From: Diphasiastrum complanatum
Lineage: Eukaryota; Streptophyta; Lycopodiopsida; Lycopodiales; Lycopodiaceae
Assembly: GCA_029204225.1 (NCBI GenBank)
Contig: CM055111.1
Location: 2,765,029-2,829,028, forward strand
Length of the DNA stretch: 64,000 nt
Direction of reading: 5' to 3'
The notes beneath the pieces were generated by a model. It had not been told where the DNA came from. It did not search any database and worked only from the letters and a program-made list of their open reading frames with translations. Of the stretch, positions 24,391 through 35,139 are shown in pieces. Made by a program: the position numbers and the translations under genes. Every line of letters begins with the position of its first letter. Position 1 is the stretch's first letter.

Positions 24391-25680
24391 GAAAAAAAAA
24401 ATAGACTGGATTAAAAAGACAGGGGATGAAAAAAAGTATAAGGTATCAAAAAATTTACAAGGGATCAAAAAATTATAAGAGGTCAAAAAATAAGAGATTG
24501 CAAAATAAGAGATTGAATAAAATTAGAATCAAAAAATGAAATTCGAAAAATGAAATTCGAAACATGAAACTCGAAAAATAAAGCTCAAAAATTAAAAACT
24601 CGAAAAATGAGAACTCGAAAAAAGAGAATTTAAAAAATTAAAACTCGAAAACAAAATTTGAAAAATCAGGTCTGAAAAAATCTATTATCAAAAATAATCT
24701 ATCAAAAAAATATAGGCTCAAAAAAATAATAGATTAAAAAATTAATGACTCGAAAAACAGAGGTTTGAAAAAAAAAGAGCTCGAAAAAATCTAGGATAAA
24801 AAATCTGATAAGTATCGAAAAATGTATAAAGGATAAAAAATATCAAGTATCGAAAAAATTTACAGTGACTCAAGAAAAACTCGAAACACTCGAGTTGATA
24901 AAGTATCAAAAAATCTGATTGCAAATATCGAAAACATCTCGGATTGTTCAAGTCGATACAGTATCGAAAAATTCTGGAAAACATCGAGTCGCGTATCAAA
25001 AAAATCTTAAATATGGAAAAAATGACAAGGGACTGAAAAATGTCAAGTATCGAAACAATCATAAGGTATCAAAAAAATCGAAAAACATGAAAAAATCGAA
25101 AACAACAAAAAAATGGAAAGAAAGTTAAAAAATCGCAGAAACTCAAAAATCATGATACAACTCATAAAACCTCAAAAAACTTCAAAGGAACTCGGAAAAA
25201 CTTGAAAAGTTGAAAAAATTTGAAAATTTTATAAAATCCGAAAGAAATCAAAAAATTTAAAATCTCAAAAAACTTGAAAAAACTTTAAATACTTGAAAAA
25301 ACTCGAAAAAATATCAAAAATTTGAAAAACTCGAAAAAATTCAAAATACGGAGGATGGAGCTGGAAAGACGGTGGATGCAAAAACTGGGTTGAAAAAATA
25401 TATTGGATAGAAAAATTACAGAGGATGGATCAATGTACGGTTTTGAAAAAACAATGGAAAAACTTAAAAAAGACTTTGAAAAAACTTGAAAAATTCCAAA
25501 AATGTTAAGATATCGAGAAAAGATTCAAAAAACTTGAAAAACTCAATTTTTTTTTGAAAAATTAGAGTCAAGTATCGAAAAATTGAAAGTATGAGAAAAT
25601 TACAAGGGATCGAAAAAAAAATTACAAGGGATCGAAAAATCCAAAATTTGAAAAACTCGAAAAATTAGAAAAGGCGTGGG
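24390..25680. repeat. TCGAAAAA low-complexity tract (~1.3 kb)
   Basis: The plus strand is strongly A-rich, with irregular repeats of ACTCGAAAAA, TATCGAAAAA and TTGAAAAA units 8-12 bases long. Strand asymmetry (A far above T) persists for over 1 kb. No conserved frame is present. It has the look of a degenerate short tandem repeat grown from an 8-10 bp unit. Confidence 0.75.
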
Positions 25681-25699
25681 ATACAATCTGAAGAACAAG

Positions 25700-26640
25700 A
25701 CGACATATGCAAGTGGAGATGAGTGTCAGAAACATTGGAGATAGGCTCCGGATGCAATCTGCAGATGAGGGCGGCGGATGCAAATGCAGATGAAGGGTGT
25801 CAGATGCAAATTGAAATGAGAATGCTTTGTCAGATGAAAATTTTGGGATGCATTGGGAGATGGATTCGTCGGCTCGAGAAGGAATAGCTCATCGGTTCTC
25901 CCTCAGAAAATGGACTTTAATGGAAAAATGTGTGGTTTCAAGAAACATTTGGGAGCAGTGTGTCGGTGGTTTTCTTGAACATCTATCGGTGGTGTTCTGA
26001 TGTAAATTAGAACGCAAAGACACGATTGAATGCGTGTGCTTGGAAAAAGAGCATGGCAAGACATGGAGCAGACAATAAAAAACAGAACGAACTGGAAGAT
26101 TCACTATTATAATCGAATTCGTGGAGCATAAAAACGAGAAGATGGCCACTAGTAGCAATGTAGCGTCGGATGGAAAAAATCTATTTAGAAACTCGAAAAA
26201 TTAAAAAATCACGAAAAATTTGAAAGTTGAGAAACTCGAAAAAATTAGACTCGTCGGATGCAAACGTCAAAGAAGTTTTTTTTGACAGGTCGTTGGATGC
26301 AATCGTCAAAGAAAGTCTTTTTGTGCAATTCGTCAGATGCAATCATCGGACACAAGTTTTTTTTAAAAAAAATTCGAAAAAATGAATAAACTCAAAAAAT
26401 TCAGAAAACTCAAAAAATTTATGAGAAACTCGAAAAAATAGAAAATACTGATTTGAGAAAAAATGGCAGATGTAGTTGTCTGAGAGAAAATTTATGCTAT
26501 TTTTTGGGTTTTTTTGTAGTCATCGGATGCAATCTTCAGATGGAATTGTCGGATGGGATCGTCATGAGAAACTCAAAAAATTGAATAAATCGAAAATAAA
26601 AAAAAATGGCGATAAAAAATTGGCGGTGCGACAATGGGAT
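25700..26640. repeat. Mixed GGATG and TCGAAAAA repeats
   Basis: GGATGCAATC/GATGCAAATG words (25,700-25,870; 26,270-26,560) alternate with ACTCGAAAAAATT stretches (26,190-26,460). A less repetitive segment at 25,880-26,160 separates them. No gene is recognised. Confidence 0.65.
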
Positions 26641-28720
26641 TTTATGAAATTCAAGGGTGAGTTTGCACAGATTTGAAGCAATCACGATCTGACAAACAAT
26701 ATAGAATGCGTGCTTGTGGGAAATAGAAATTGAGGAGAGCAAACAACACAAACAAAAATGAACACTAAAAGATGGGCTGGTAAAACGAGTTCTATGGATC
26801 GAAATGCAAAAAGACTATCAATGGCAACTGGCGCTAATGTTAGCGCAAGAATCTCATGTCAATGTTAACAGAAGTAATTATCTGGATATTGCTTGGTAGT
26901 GCTCCAGATGATCGACTCTTTGCTTTACGGCTGTCAATGGGCTTCTAAAATGGATCTACGCTCTATCTGTAATCTATATACAATAAAATGCTTTGCATAC
27001 AGGCAATAGACAATTCTATAGGATGGAAAATAAAGCTTCACTTCCCAATGATTGTCTGGAGGAAAACTGACAGGCTCAAACACCCGATTAATTCCATTTA
27101 AGGTTGCATGACATATGCACATACATCTTGTGTGCTATAAGTACCTTGCAAGAGCTCACCATCCTACACTTCCAAGTTTCAATGTTTGGTACCAAATCCT
27201 CTCCACATTAACATTCATTCACCATGGCTTGGGGGTGAAACCATTGTCACAGGTTGATCTTTCTAGTTGGGTGGTTTGGCCCTACAATCTATCCTTTTGG
27301 TGCTTTATTGGCCAATACAACCGCTTGGCCGAGACTAGCTATATTGGCCAAAATTGCCAATTAACTCTAAAAATGATTCTAGTCAAGCTATCAAATAGTC
27401 CAATGAAATAAAATCAATACAATAGGCTTTATCGAAACTATCGGCATTGTCATCATTATCAGTAGTCGACACTATCAACATCTAGATCCATTACTAAAGT
27501 ATTCACATGAGAACTTACCTCTTGTCATAGCACATATTGTAGCAAATCTATGAGAAGAGTATAGACATATCGTTAGACATTATTTTTCGATCAATCTAGG
27601 TATTACTAACCAAATCTCATCACTCTAAGGAGGTCAATTAGCATCAGATCGTGGAGACAACCACACCCTCCATGGATGTGATCATGTTCATATGATCCTA
27701 GTAAAACCATATTGATCAGGGGGCATGGCTTAGTGTAGATCTTCTTCCAGTGAGATCAGCCCCTCAATGGATAAATATTCTAACATTTTATCCCTTGCAC
27801 ATGGCATTAAGTGCAAGTTACATCTATAATATATTGGATACAATTCCCAAATCTTATGTATTGAGGTGAATCAATTATGTAAAAATCAAGTTGGATGATC
27901 TAAATAGTTAGGTATAACTACAATGCTCCCACTAAGGTTAATATATATACTATATTAGTAATGGATATGTCTATGTGGAAGAAGCATAAACATTAATTCT
28001 TGGATGGAGTGATATGTGAAAATGTTTTGGATAGGTTATATGTTATTGGTTAGGTTTTCGTGGTTTTTACAAGGTATTAGGGTAGATCCGTGCCATTCTA
28101 ATCCTTTTCTAACAACCGTTTATCTTACGCAAATCCATGTTGTCCAAGATAATTTGAAGAAAAAACCTTGTTACAGGATGACATAGGTGTAATCATTATC
28201 AGAGATGTTACATCGTTTACAAAATGGTAGAATCTAAATAGGTAAGAAAAGACGTATTTCAGCAATTAGAATGATTACTAGTCAACGAGAATTGAATATA
28301 TTTGTAAAGAGACATCTTCCCTTTTGAGCGTAAGTGGTGTATGCAGAGTCTAAAATTTGTTTCGAGAACTCATACATGGATGATCGTAGATGTGTTTTCT
28401 TGTGAGAATGCCATGTTAATTCTTTGAGTGCTCTTGCTTTCTTTAGAATCAAATCATTCGTAATGTTATTGTCACATAACGTGAAAAACAGAACTCCACA
28501 TATTAAAGAAAGCCTTTTATTGATCGCTTACATCAATCGGGAGCGAATGGTTTTATGTGCATACCTATGTAGACACTTATAGTCTTATGGTTCAAAATCA
28601 AACCTAATCGAAAAAGAAGGTCGTAGTAATATTCGATGCTACAAGAAGCGTTTGTTATATCTGTTAGTGATAGATCACACTAGTATTTTCTTTGAAATAG
28701 CAACCAGTCAATAGCATGAT
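26641..28720. other. Unassigned intergenic DNA
   Basis: No protein domain is recognised on either strand. GCTCCCACTAAGG at 27,931 resembles the complement of a polypurine tract, which could mark a decayed minus-strand LTR element, but no LTR pair is seen. From 28,724 copy E2 begins. Confidence 0.35.
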
Positions 28721-28723
28721 AGC

Positions 28724-29029
28724 AGTCTCCAAGAGAAGCTCCAAGATCTCTTAAAACTCAAAATTACAAAATGAACAAAAGCCTCCAAATTTAGCACGAC
28801 CTTAGCTATTTGTAGTGGTCATTTGTGCCTCCACTATAAGTTTGGGACCTTATCTAGCTAAATTGGGCCTTACAACCATTATTACAAGAAGCTATTCTCA
28901 ATTCTAGCGAGGTTGTTTGAACCACTTTATTAATTGTCCTATTGACTGGTTCTAATCTAATTTAGCTCCATAGCTATATTTGGCAATTCAATAGTAAGCT
29001 CATGGGCTAATTACATGCAGCACATGACA
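28724..29029 (-). repeat. Truncated LTR of element E2
   Basis: Matches 12,411-12,713 of the E1 LTR and ends in the same CACATGACA. The outer 260 bp of the LTR is missing; 28,723 and below is unrelated. Confidence 0.75.
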
Positions 29030-29042
29030 CTCCCCCTACTTT
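29030..29042 (-). other. Polypurine tract of E2
   Basis: Minus-strand AAAGTAGGGGGAG directly before the LTR, identical to that of E1. Confidence 0.7.
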
Positions 29043-30007
29043 AAGCATTTTTGCCCTCAAAAATGAAGACCATGTAGCTCTTTTGTTGGTGCCATGCTTC
29101 ATGAATCCATTGGTGGTAGTCAAAGATATTTGGCCGACCTGAGTAAGAAACATCTTTTCTTGTATTATTCTTGTCAGTAGCCATCTACCATCAGATATTG
29201 TTGTCTCAACTTTTTAGCATAGAACAAGGTTGCAACGAGAATTCTTCATAGAGAGCCTTTGATCTACAACTGATCCCATAGATTTGATAAGATCATTGAA
29301 GAAGAGATTGATGAAAAACAAAAAAGTCTCAAGTTGCATTAGTTTTGCATGGGTTGACAGGATCCAAGCAACAGACATTCGAAAGTCTTCTTCCTCAGTA
29401 TCTTCCTTGATTGGATGGGCTATTCAATTCCAGATGCATCTTTTTTTGTCACTGCATCTGATGCTATAGCCTTATGCATAGCTCCTTGATGTAGCATAGT
29501 GGTATCCATTTGTAACTCCATAGTTGTTATTAGAGCCATGCGTCCCACATTCAGATTCATCAAATCCCATGCAGTGTAGGGATCTTTTTGGTCATATGTA
29601 CACAAGGAATTTGACGGTTTTGAATTCAATTTCCAAGTTAACATATTTTCGTTGTTGATAGGATTGATGACATTCCCCAACGCTAGAATATTCAAAGATT
29701 TTGCACCAACTCCTGGCATCAATATCACATTAGATTCATTGATTGGTAGCTCGGTGCAGATTTGCTTCAGATCTTTGGATTGATCTCTTATTATTGACTT
29801 CATTGAAGCAATGTTGATAACAATTTCATCATCAAAGAGCTCGTTGCTATATTGGTATTTGAATTTTGCATCAATGTTATATCGCTCGCTTGATCCATGT
29901 TCAGGAGTAATTTCATATAGATCATTATCAATAATATGGTCGTAACCACTGATTTGTGGAGTAGAGCATAATTCTCGACAATCGAATTGTACTCCATAAT
30001 TTAACTG

Positions 30008-30672
30008 TCATTGTAGAAGTTTGTTCTGCTCATAGTATACCTCCTTATTTTGACCTTGGTCCTGATCATTACAACTATCGGACAAGACTTGATCTAGATT
30101 CTCAAGTTGGTCTTCATCCACTTGTCCATTGGTGCTTTGCTGATAATGATTTGTCTCCGTGGAAGATAGATCGATATTAAGAATTTTGCTTTCTTCCTTG
30201 AAATCATCAGCTTCATCAGAAGATTCATGATCCTCTTTGCTCAAAACATCTCGATCGATATCTACCTTTGGCTTGGAAGTTTGCCCTTGGACTAGAGAAA
30301 GCGTTGTTCCATAGACATCAACAGTGGTACACAATTCAGGATTAGTAGTTCGAATATCAATTGGCTGTTGTGGAATACCAGCCAATTGCAAGATAGAGTC
30401 AAAACGAGCAGCCATCTTGTTGTACATTTCTTCCCATCTTCGCTCTGACCTTTCTTGTAATTGTTGCCCTGTTTGTTTCATTTGTTCAATACTATCCTGT
30501 ATGGCAGTTAAAAGTGTACCTAGTATTTTGTTCCACCGCTCACTTTACTGATAGTAGGGTCTACGCTAATATTTGATCTTCCATGAATATTGACCCACTG
30601 TTGTTGAGTTGATGGCATTAGACTTCCCACAAAATTGACATAGGGACTGGAAATTGTCGCTCCACTAGCCAT
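30008..30672 (-). pseudogene. Gag-like protein of E2, frameshifted
   Basis: A Met start at 30,672 gives about 42 codons, then a one-base shift near 30,545 moves the frame. From there it runs on as a Gln/Glu/Asp-rich chain to the stop at 30,008. The segment QQLQERSERRWEEMYNKMAA is typical of coiled N-terminal gag regions. The C-terminal half is acidic (DEADDFKEESK, NDQDQGQNKE). No zinc knuckle is present. E1 preserves a matching stretch at 13,488-13,700. I infer gag from position and composition only. Confidence 0.45.
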
Positions 30673-30778
30673 AGTAATATTCCTTCCCTCCTTAAAATCG
30701 TTTGCATAAGCAAATCATGTACCCATCAGAGAAGGACCAATCATACCTGTAGTGGCATAGAGAGAACACCCTTCATTA

Positions 30779-31146
30779 GAGGAGTTCTAAATCCAAAAAA
30801 GACCCTTTGTAAAGATTTTTTTTATATTTTTTCTCAATTTTTTCTTACACATGTACCAATCAAAACACTCAAATTTGAAATCCACGTAACGTAACTTTTT
30901 GAGTCCACATTTTTATTCCACACTAAAACTGGCATAACTTCTTAGTGGTAAGTCCAAATTTAGCGAAGTTTCATGCATTAGAAAGTGCTCAACAAAGGCT
31001 TTCCAATGATATGTTACATGACATACTTCTAAGCTACGATTAAAAAGTTATGGCAAGTCAAAAGTATTAGTGTTATAATATTTTAATAATATAAACTACA
31101 TCTTCCCCGGATTCTTAAAGGGTCTTTTTGGAGCCCAAAACTCCTC
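30779..31146. mobile_element. 368-bp MITE, copy M1 (TA target)
   Basis: The element runs from GAGGAGTTCTAAATCC to CCAAAACTCCTC. The first and last ~38 bp are imperfect inverted repeats (AAAAAAGACCCTTTGT versus TAAAGGGTCTTTTTGG). It is flanked by TA on both sides (30,777-30,778 and 31,147-31,148), as expected for Tc1/mariner (Stowaway-like) insertion. There is no transposase. M2 at 31,867 is the same element, the same length, in the opposite orientation. Confidence 0.75.
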
Positions 31147-31743
31147 TAACGCATTGTAATCAATTTTTTCACTTTCATAGGCATCTTCATAGGCCTCATA
31201 ATCAACATTATCATCTTCATTATGATCAAAATGTTGTCCTACAGCATGGTGATGTCGTCTTTTGAGTTCATCAAGATCATAGAATTGATCCATGGGCTCG
31301 TAGTGATATTTTGTTTCACTTTGCACCTGTTGTTGCTCATCCATGCTTGTCGCTTCAAACTAATCTTCAATAGTAAATTGGAATTTATCTTGATCCTGAT
31401 TATCACCATCATTGAACTCTAGTTCATCTTGACCATCACATGGTTCAACTGCTTCATCTGCAGAGCCATCTTCAATGACTGGTTCGTGTTGTTCTTCACT
31501 TTGCTGATTGTTGTTGAAATCTTCAAAGTAATGGTCAAGTTCATCGTTGTAGTTCTAATACTGATGATCGTTAGCAAAATCGTCGTTCTGGTCTTGATAC
31601 TGATTGTCATTAGCGATGTTGTCACCTTGATCATGATCTTCGATGTAATCATCACCTTGATCCCAATATTCCCCCACATCATTGTCACAATCATCATCAT
31701 AGTATGACTGATCGTCATCCTCTTATTCATAATGCCAATCCAT
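31096..31743 (-). pseudogene. Acidic Asp/Asn/Gln-rich reading frame with three stops
   Basis: One frame of 216 codons from ATG at 31,743 to the stop at 31,096 is open except for three single stops (one TAA, two TAG). The product is strongly acidic, dense in D, E, N, Q, Y and H, with no recognised domain. It ends as WAPKRPFKNPGKM inside MITE M1, so its tail was supplied by or exchanged with the MITE. A matching plus-strand frame at 31,429-31,707 is its reverse-complement shadow. It may be an acidic ORF of the neighbouring LTR element or a captured host fragment. Confidence 0.4.
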
Positions 31744-31866
31744 TAGAGTCGATGTAAATAACTAAATCTTGAAATTGTGGATTGCAATATTGGGAAGAAA
31801 GTGGAGATGTAATGAAAACTAGTTTTAACAAGGTGTAGTTAAGCAGTAACAATAGGCATGACATTA

Positions 31867-32234
31867 GGGGAGATTTGAGCTCCAAAAAGACCCTTTAAGA
31901 ATTCGTGCAAGATGTGTTTTATATTATTAAAATATTGTAACATGAATACTTTTGACTTGCCATAACTTTTTAGTCAAAGCTCAGAAGTATGTCAGCTAAA
32001 TATCATTGGAAAGTCTTTGTTGAGCGCTTTCCAATGCACCAAACTTCGCTAAATTCGGACTTGCCACTAAAAAGTTATGCCATTTTTAGTGTGGAATCAA
32101 AATGTGGACTCAAAAAAGTTATGTTATGTAGATTTCAAAATTGAGTGTTTTGATTGGTCCATGTGTAAGAAAAATTTGAGAAAAAATATAAAAAGAATCT
32201 TTACAAAGGGTCTTTTTTGGATTTAGAACTCCTC
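31867..32234. mobile_element. 368-bp MITE, copy M2 (TA target)
   Basis: Inverted relative to M1: starts GGGGAGATTTGAGC, ends TTTAGAACTCCTC, flanked by TA at 31,865-31,866 and 32,235-32,236. Diverged from M1 by substitutions but the same length. Together M1 and M2 make a 1.46-kb inverted-repeat structure around the acidic frame. Confidence 0.75.
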
Positions 32235-32236
32235 TA

Positions 32237-32700
32237 ATGGTTTTTTCAATTAGAGCAAATAAAAAGGACTTTTGAAAAATGTCAAATTTTGATCCCAATA
32301 AGACTTATACACTAACAATCTTGTTGAGCTAATGAAGTTTGCTTTTTACGGCATTGAAATTCGAGCTCAAACGAATGAGATATGGTCAATCTAATGAATA
32401 AAACATAAAGTGTAAACAACTTAGGACAGAGGGTCCTAAAATAAAATTGAAAATAAGAAGTACATAATGATGACGAAATGATGATCATCGTACTCAGCGC
32501 AGTGAACTGAGCAATTTTTGTTCTTAATGCACTGAATTTTGACGTTAAACGAAAAAGTTAAGGCTACATGAAGACAAGGAAATTACAAACTTAGAAAGGA
32601 CCTTTATAGAAAAGTTTGGTTTCTTTGGAGCATTGGATCGTTGAAGAAAGATACCTGTAGAAATCTTAAAAATGATGGCTAATTTTTTTGTTGGTTACTT
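32237..32700. other. AT-rich spacer, nothing recognised
   Basis: No frame or repeat end identified. Confidence 0.4.
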
Positions 32701-32786
32701 GGTGCTCGGAAAATTCTGGCAGCGTGAGCATAGGGGCAAGTAGGGTGCTCGGAAGATTCTGTCAGCGTGGGCACAGGGGCAAGTAA
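32701..32786. repeat. 43-bp tandem doublet
   Basis: GGTGCTCGGAAAATTCTGG at 32,701 and its near-copy at 32,744 form two adjacent 43-bp units with a few substitutions. Confidence 0.85.
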
Positions 32787-32796
32787 GAGAAAAAAA

Positions 32797-33000
32797 AATC
32801 TCAATCGATGCTTTTTAGAGAGAGAGGATCTCAACCGACGTTTTTATAGAGAGAGAGGATCTCAACCGACGGTTTTTAGAGAAGGATCTCAACCGATGCT
32901 TTTAGAGAGAGAGAGAATGTAGGCGACAGGGAATGTAGAGAGAGAGGGAATGTAGCCAATGGTGAATGTAGCCGAATATAGCCGATGCATAGAGAAAGAT
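32797..33000. repeat. GATCTCAACCGACG / GAGAGAG minisatellite
   Basis: Four units of about 25-31 bp (near 32,798, 32,828, 32,859 and 32,884) combine ATCTCAACCGATG with GAGAGA runs. Irregular GAATGTAGCCGA repeats follow to about 33,000. Confidence 0.8.
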
Positions 33001-33108
33001 GATGTAGCCGATGTAAGAGATAATGCATGACAATTCACGACAATGCCGAGTTCCTAGAATGTATTGAACCACCTGTGAACTAGTGCTCTCAAAAGGTATG
33101 GATGAAGT

Positions 33109-33707
33109 TTGACAGAGCAGCTTTTAGAGGCAAATGAAAAAGTACGTGCATGGCCAGAGCCTAGAATTCGTGACCTCATTGAGCCAGCGCTCATGGATCA
33201 GCACTCAGTAACACACAGTGAGCCAGCGCTCATGGATATGCAATGGTACAAGGAGCACTACAAAGAGCTTGCAAACTATGACAGAGTAATAAAAAACATA
33301 GTGATGGTCTTCAGTTCGAAAGATAGCACAATCATAGATGAAAACATTGACCAAATAATTGCAAAACGAGAAGAAGCTATAGCTGAGCTTGACGATAAAA
33401 TGAGGAAGTTTACTGAGGATGCCATCAAATTCAAGATGGATGATATTGCTGGTTTTTATGACTTTGATGATAAAGATGAAAAGGAAGAAGAGAAGTTGAA
33501 CCTGAAAAAGATGATTGCAAAGCATTGGATTGAGCCGCCAAAGCATGAACGAAAGCGCAATTACTCTGAATCAGATTATTGCAAACAAGCAATGCGCACC
33601 GGAGGTCCAGCTAAAAGCCAAGAGAGCCTCAAATTCCTCGCATACCTCAATTGCATGATTTTCAGTTCTTCAATGTTCAACGTTTAACAGAGCTATATGA
33701 AAAGAAA
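33109..33707 (+). pseudogene. ISWI-type chromatin remodeler (CHR11/CHR17-like), shuffled pseudogene
   Basis: A 192-codon frame (33,109-33,687) carries clear ISWI ATPase sequence. MVFSSKDST...DQIIAKREE is the end of the helicase region. KFTEDAIKFKMDD and YDFDD lie in the HAND domain, and EPPKHERKRNYSES follows. Just before it, HYKELANYDRVIKNI matches the SANT-SLIDE linker, which normally lies far downstream; the order is rearranged. Near 33,612 a small indel shifts frame, and ISWI sequence continues in another frame (IPQLHDFQFFN, then TELYEKK) to about 33,707. No introns interrupt the copy. ISWI slides nucleosomes, but this piece lacks the Walker motifs and cannot be active. Transduplication by a transposon or retrocopy shuffling would explain it. 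Confidence 0.8.
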
Positions 33708-33770
33708 GGTCCGAATGATGGCGTGGAGAGAGAGAACTAGCGTGAAGAGAGAGAAGATTTAGGTTGGGGC

Positions 33771-33812
33771 TTTAGGGTTAGGGTAGGTTAGGTTAGGCCT
33801 TTAGGGTTAGGG
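33771..33812 (+). repeat. Short telomere-like stretch
   Basis: TTTAGGGTTAGGG, then TAGGTTAGG units and another TTTAGGGTTAGGG within 42 bp. It mixes the plant TTTAGGG and TTAGGG forms. It follows the ISWI pseudogene by about 60 bp. Confidence 0.7.
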
Positions 33813-34144
33813 CTGATTTTTTTTTTAACTGAGTTGGCAAAATCTTCAAAATGAAGAAATGGAAAAAAATTTTACAAGGAAGTAAAACTTCAAGAATGAA
33901 GAATTGAAGTGCTTCTCTCCCAAATTCTCTACTCAAATTAGAATTTGACCTCTTCCACAAGATTTGTCATATCTCCCTCAATTTTCAACCAAATTGGCTG
34001 CAAAGTGGCTTAGATTCAAGCTAAGAGTGAGATCTACAATCTTATAAAATTACAGTCAGAAAGTTTAGATAAAAATTCAGCCAAAAATGGGAAAAACAGA
34101 CTGCAAAAAGCTACAAATAGCTAAAATTGTAACAAAAAAAAAAA
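33813..34144. other. Spacer, nothing recognised
   Basis: AT-rich with A-runs; no frame or repeat end. Confidence 0.4.
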
Positions 34145-34319
34145 TCTTTCTTGAATTGAAGGTATTGCAAAATTTGTTTCGCAATCTTTCAATGAGTTAA
34201 GCCTGGATTCGTATAGAATTGGCTTATCTTGTACACGACATAAGCAATGTCAAGACATGTGTTATCTACAAGGTACATCAACGATCCAATCAGCTTCTTG
34301 TATGGTGTAAGATCCTGTC
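34145..34319 (-). pseudogene. Copia RT/RNase H fragment duplicated beside the LTR
   Basis: Matches 35,647-35,815 of element C (the pol region containing LIGSLMYL and THPDIAYA) at about 90% by eye. It abuts the truncated LTR at 34,320 directly. It is a second copy of the same copia family, or the product of recombination within the element. Confidence 0.8.
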
Positions 34320-35139
34320 TGCTATATCATTCCTACAATCCTCCAGAAAGTAGACAGGCACTGCTGATCTACGTTATAGATTAATACAACATTCAACAAA
34401 ACTGAACCAGTCTGCGAAATTGATAAAACAAGTGAGTGAGATACACATGCGATAGCAGACAGTAGTTCATTCAAGATCAGACAAAATTGAGAGTGATATG
34501 TGCGTAATAGCTATAGTATCATCTATTGATCCTCATGATTTTGAGGGTTGTATGACAGACCCACACAATGCATTGGCGTGAGAGAGAATAGTGTTCTCTC
34601 ACGAGTAGTGTCTCGCTTACTAGCAGACTTCTTGGATCTCTATAGATTCTACTTACAAAATTGTCTCGCTCACAGGCGGACTTCTATTTTGTATATTTTC
34701 TATCTACTACAGTATGTATTTTATACATCTAGTAATTTCTTACATTCAGAGTAGCATATCTGATTAGATATATTAAACAATCTATCAATAATCATGGATT
34801 ACAAGAGAGGTGGATTAGGCCCGTCCTAACATTCTTCCTTTGACGTCATCATATCAGATCAGAATTTTTTGTACTTCATGGTACTTGCATGATCTTCATG
34901 ATCCTTTGGAGCCTGAAGGTCAAAAGATGTCCGAAAGATTTTTCTGTCGTTTCGAGTTGTTTGACTTTCACATCGTCTGACTTTCTCCTGTTGTATCATG
35001 AACATTTTTTTTTCAAAAACATTTCACGTTCGTGTCTTTTCGTCAGGATGTTCGCGAACATTTTTGCTTTGTGTCTTTTTGTCAAACTAAGAGTTGAAAG
35101 CTAGCAAAGCTTTGGTTATAGAAACGTTTTATTTCTTCA
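34320..35139 (-). repeat. 3' LTR of copia C, truncated (820 bp)
   Basis: Matches 45,713-46,520. The inner edge ends CA at 35,139, next to the polypurine tract. The outer 215 bp found in the other LTR (45,498-45,712) is missing and replaced by a pol fragment. The pol stop codon at 35,129-35,131 lies inside this LTR. Confidence 0.8.

Larger units (their letters stand above)
28724..30700 (-). mobile_element. Gag-only LTR retrotransposon, copy E2
   Basis: Minus-strand element sharing its LTR part, polypurine tract and internal sequence with E1 at 12,153-13,700. It keeps more internal sequence than E1 and reaches the putative gag start at 30,672. The far LTR and primer-binding site are not visible; MITEs begin at 30,779. 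Between the gag-like frame and the polypurine tract (about 1 kb) no enzymatic domain is recognised. Two copies with the same protein-poor layout suggest a non-autonomous family needing enzymes from another element. Confidence 0.65.

Noticed and set aside
27115-27411. 98-codon plus-strand frame
   Set aside because: Internal TTGGCC repeats and no recognisable domain; likely chance.
31429-31707. 92-codon hydrophobic plus-strand frame rich in Val and Ile
   Set aside because: It is the reverse complement of the acidic Asp/Asn-rich frame; the membrane-protein look is an artefact.
31096-32238. A Mutator-like element with long terminal inverted repeats
   Set aside because: Each arm has its own inner inverted repeat and TA flanks, so two separate MITEs explain it better; no 9-bp TSD was seen.
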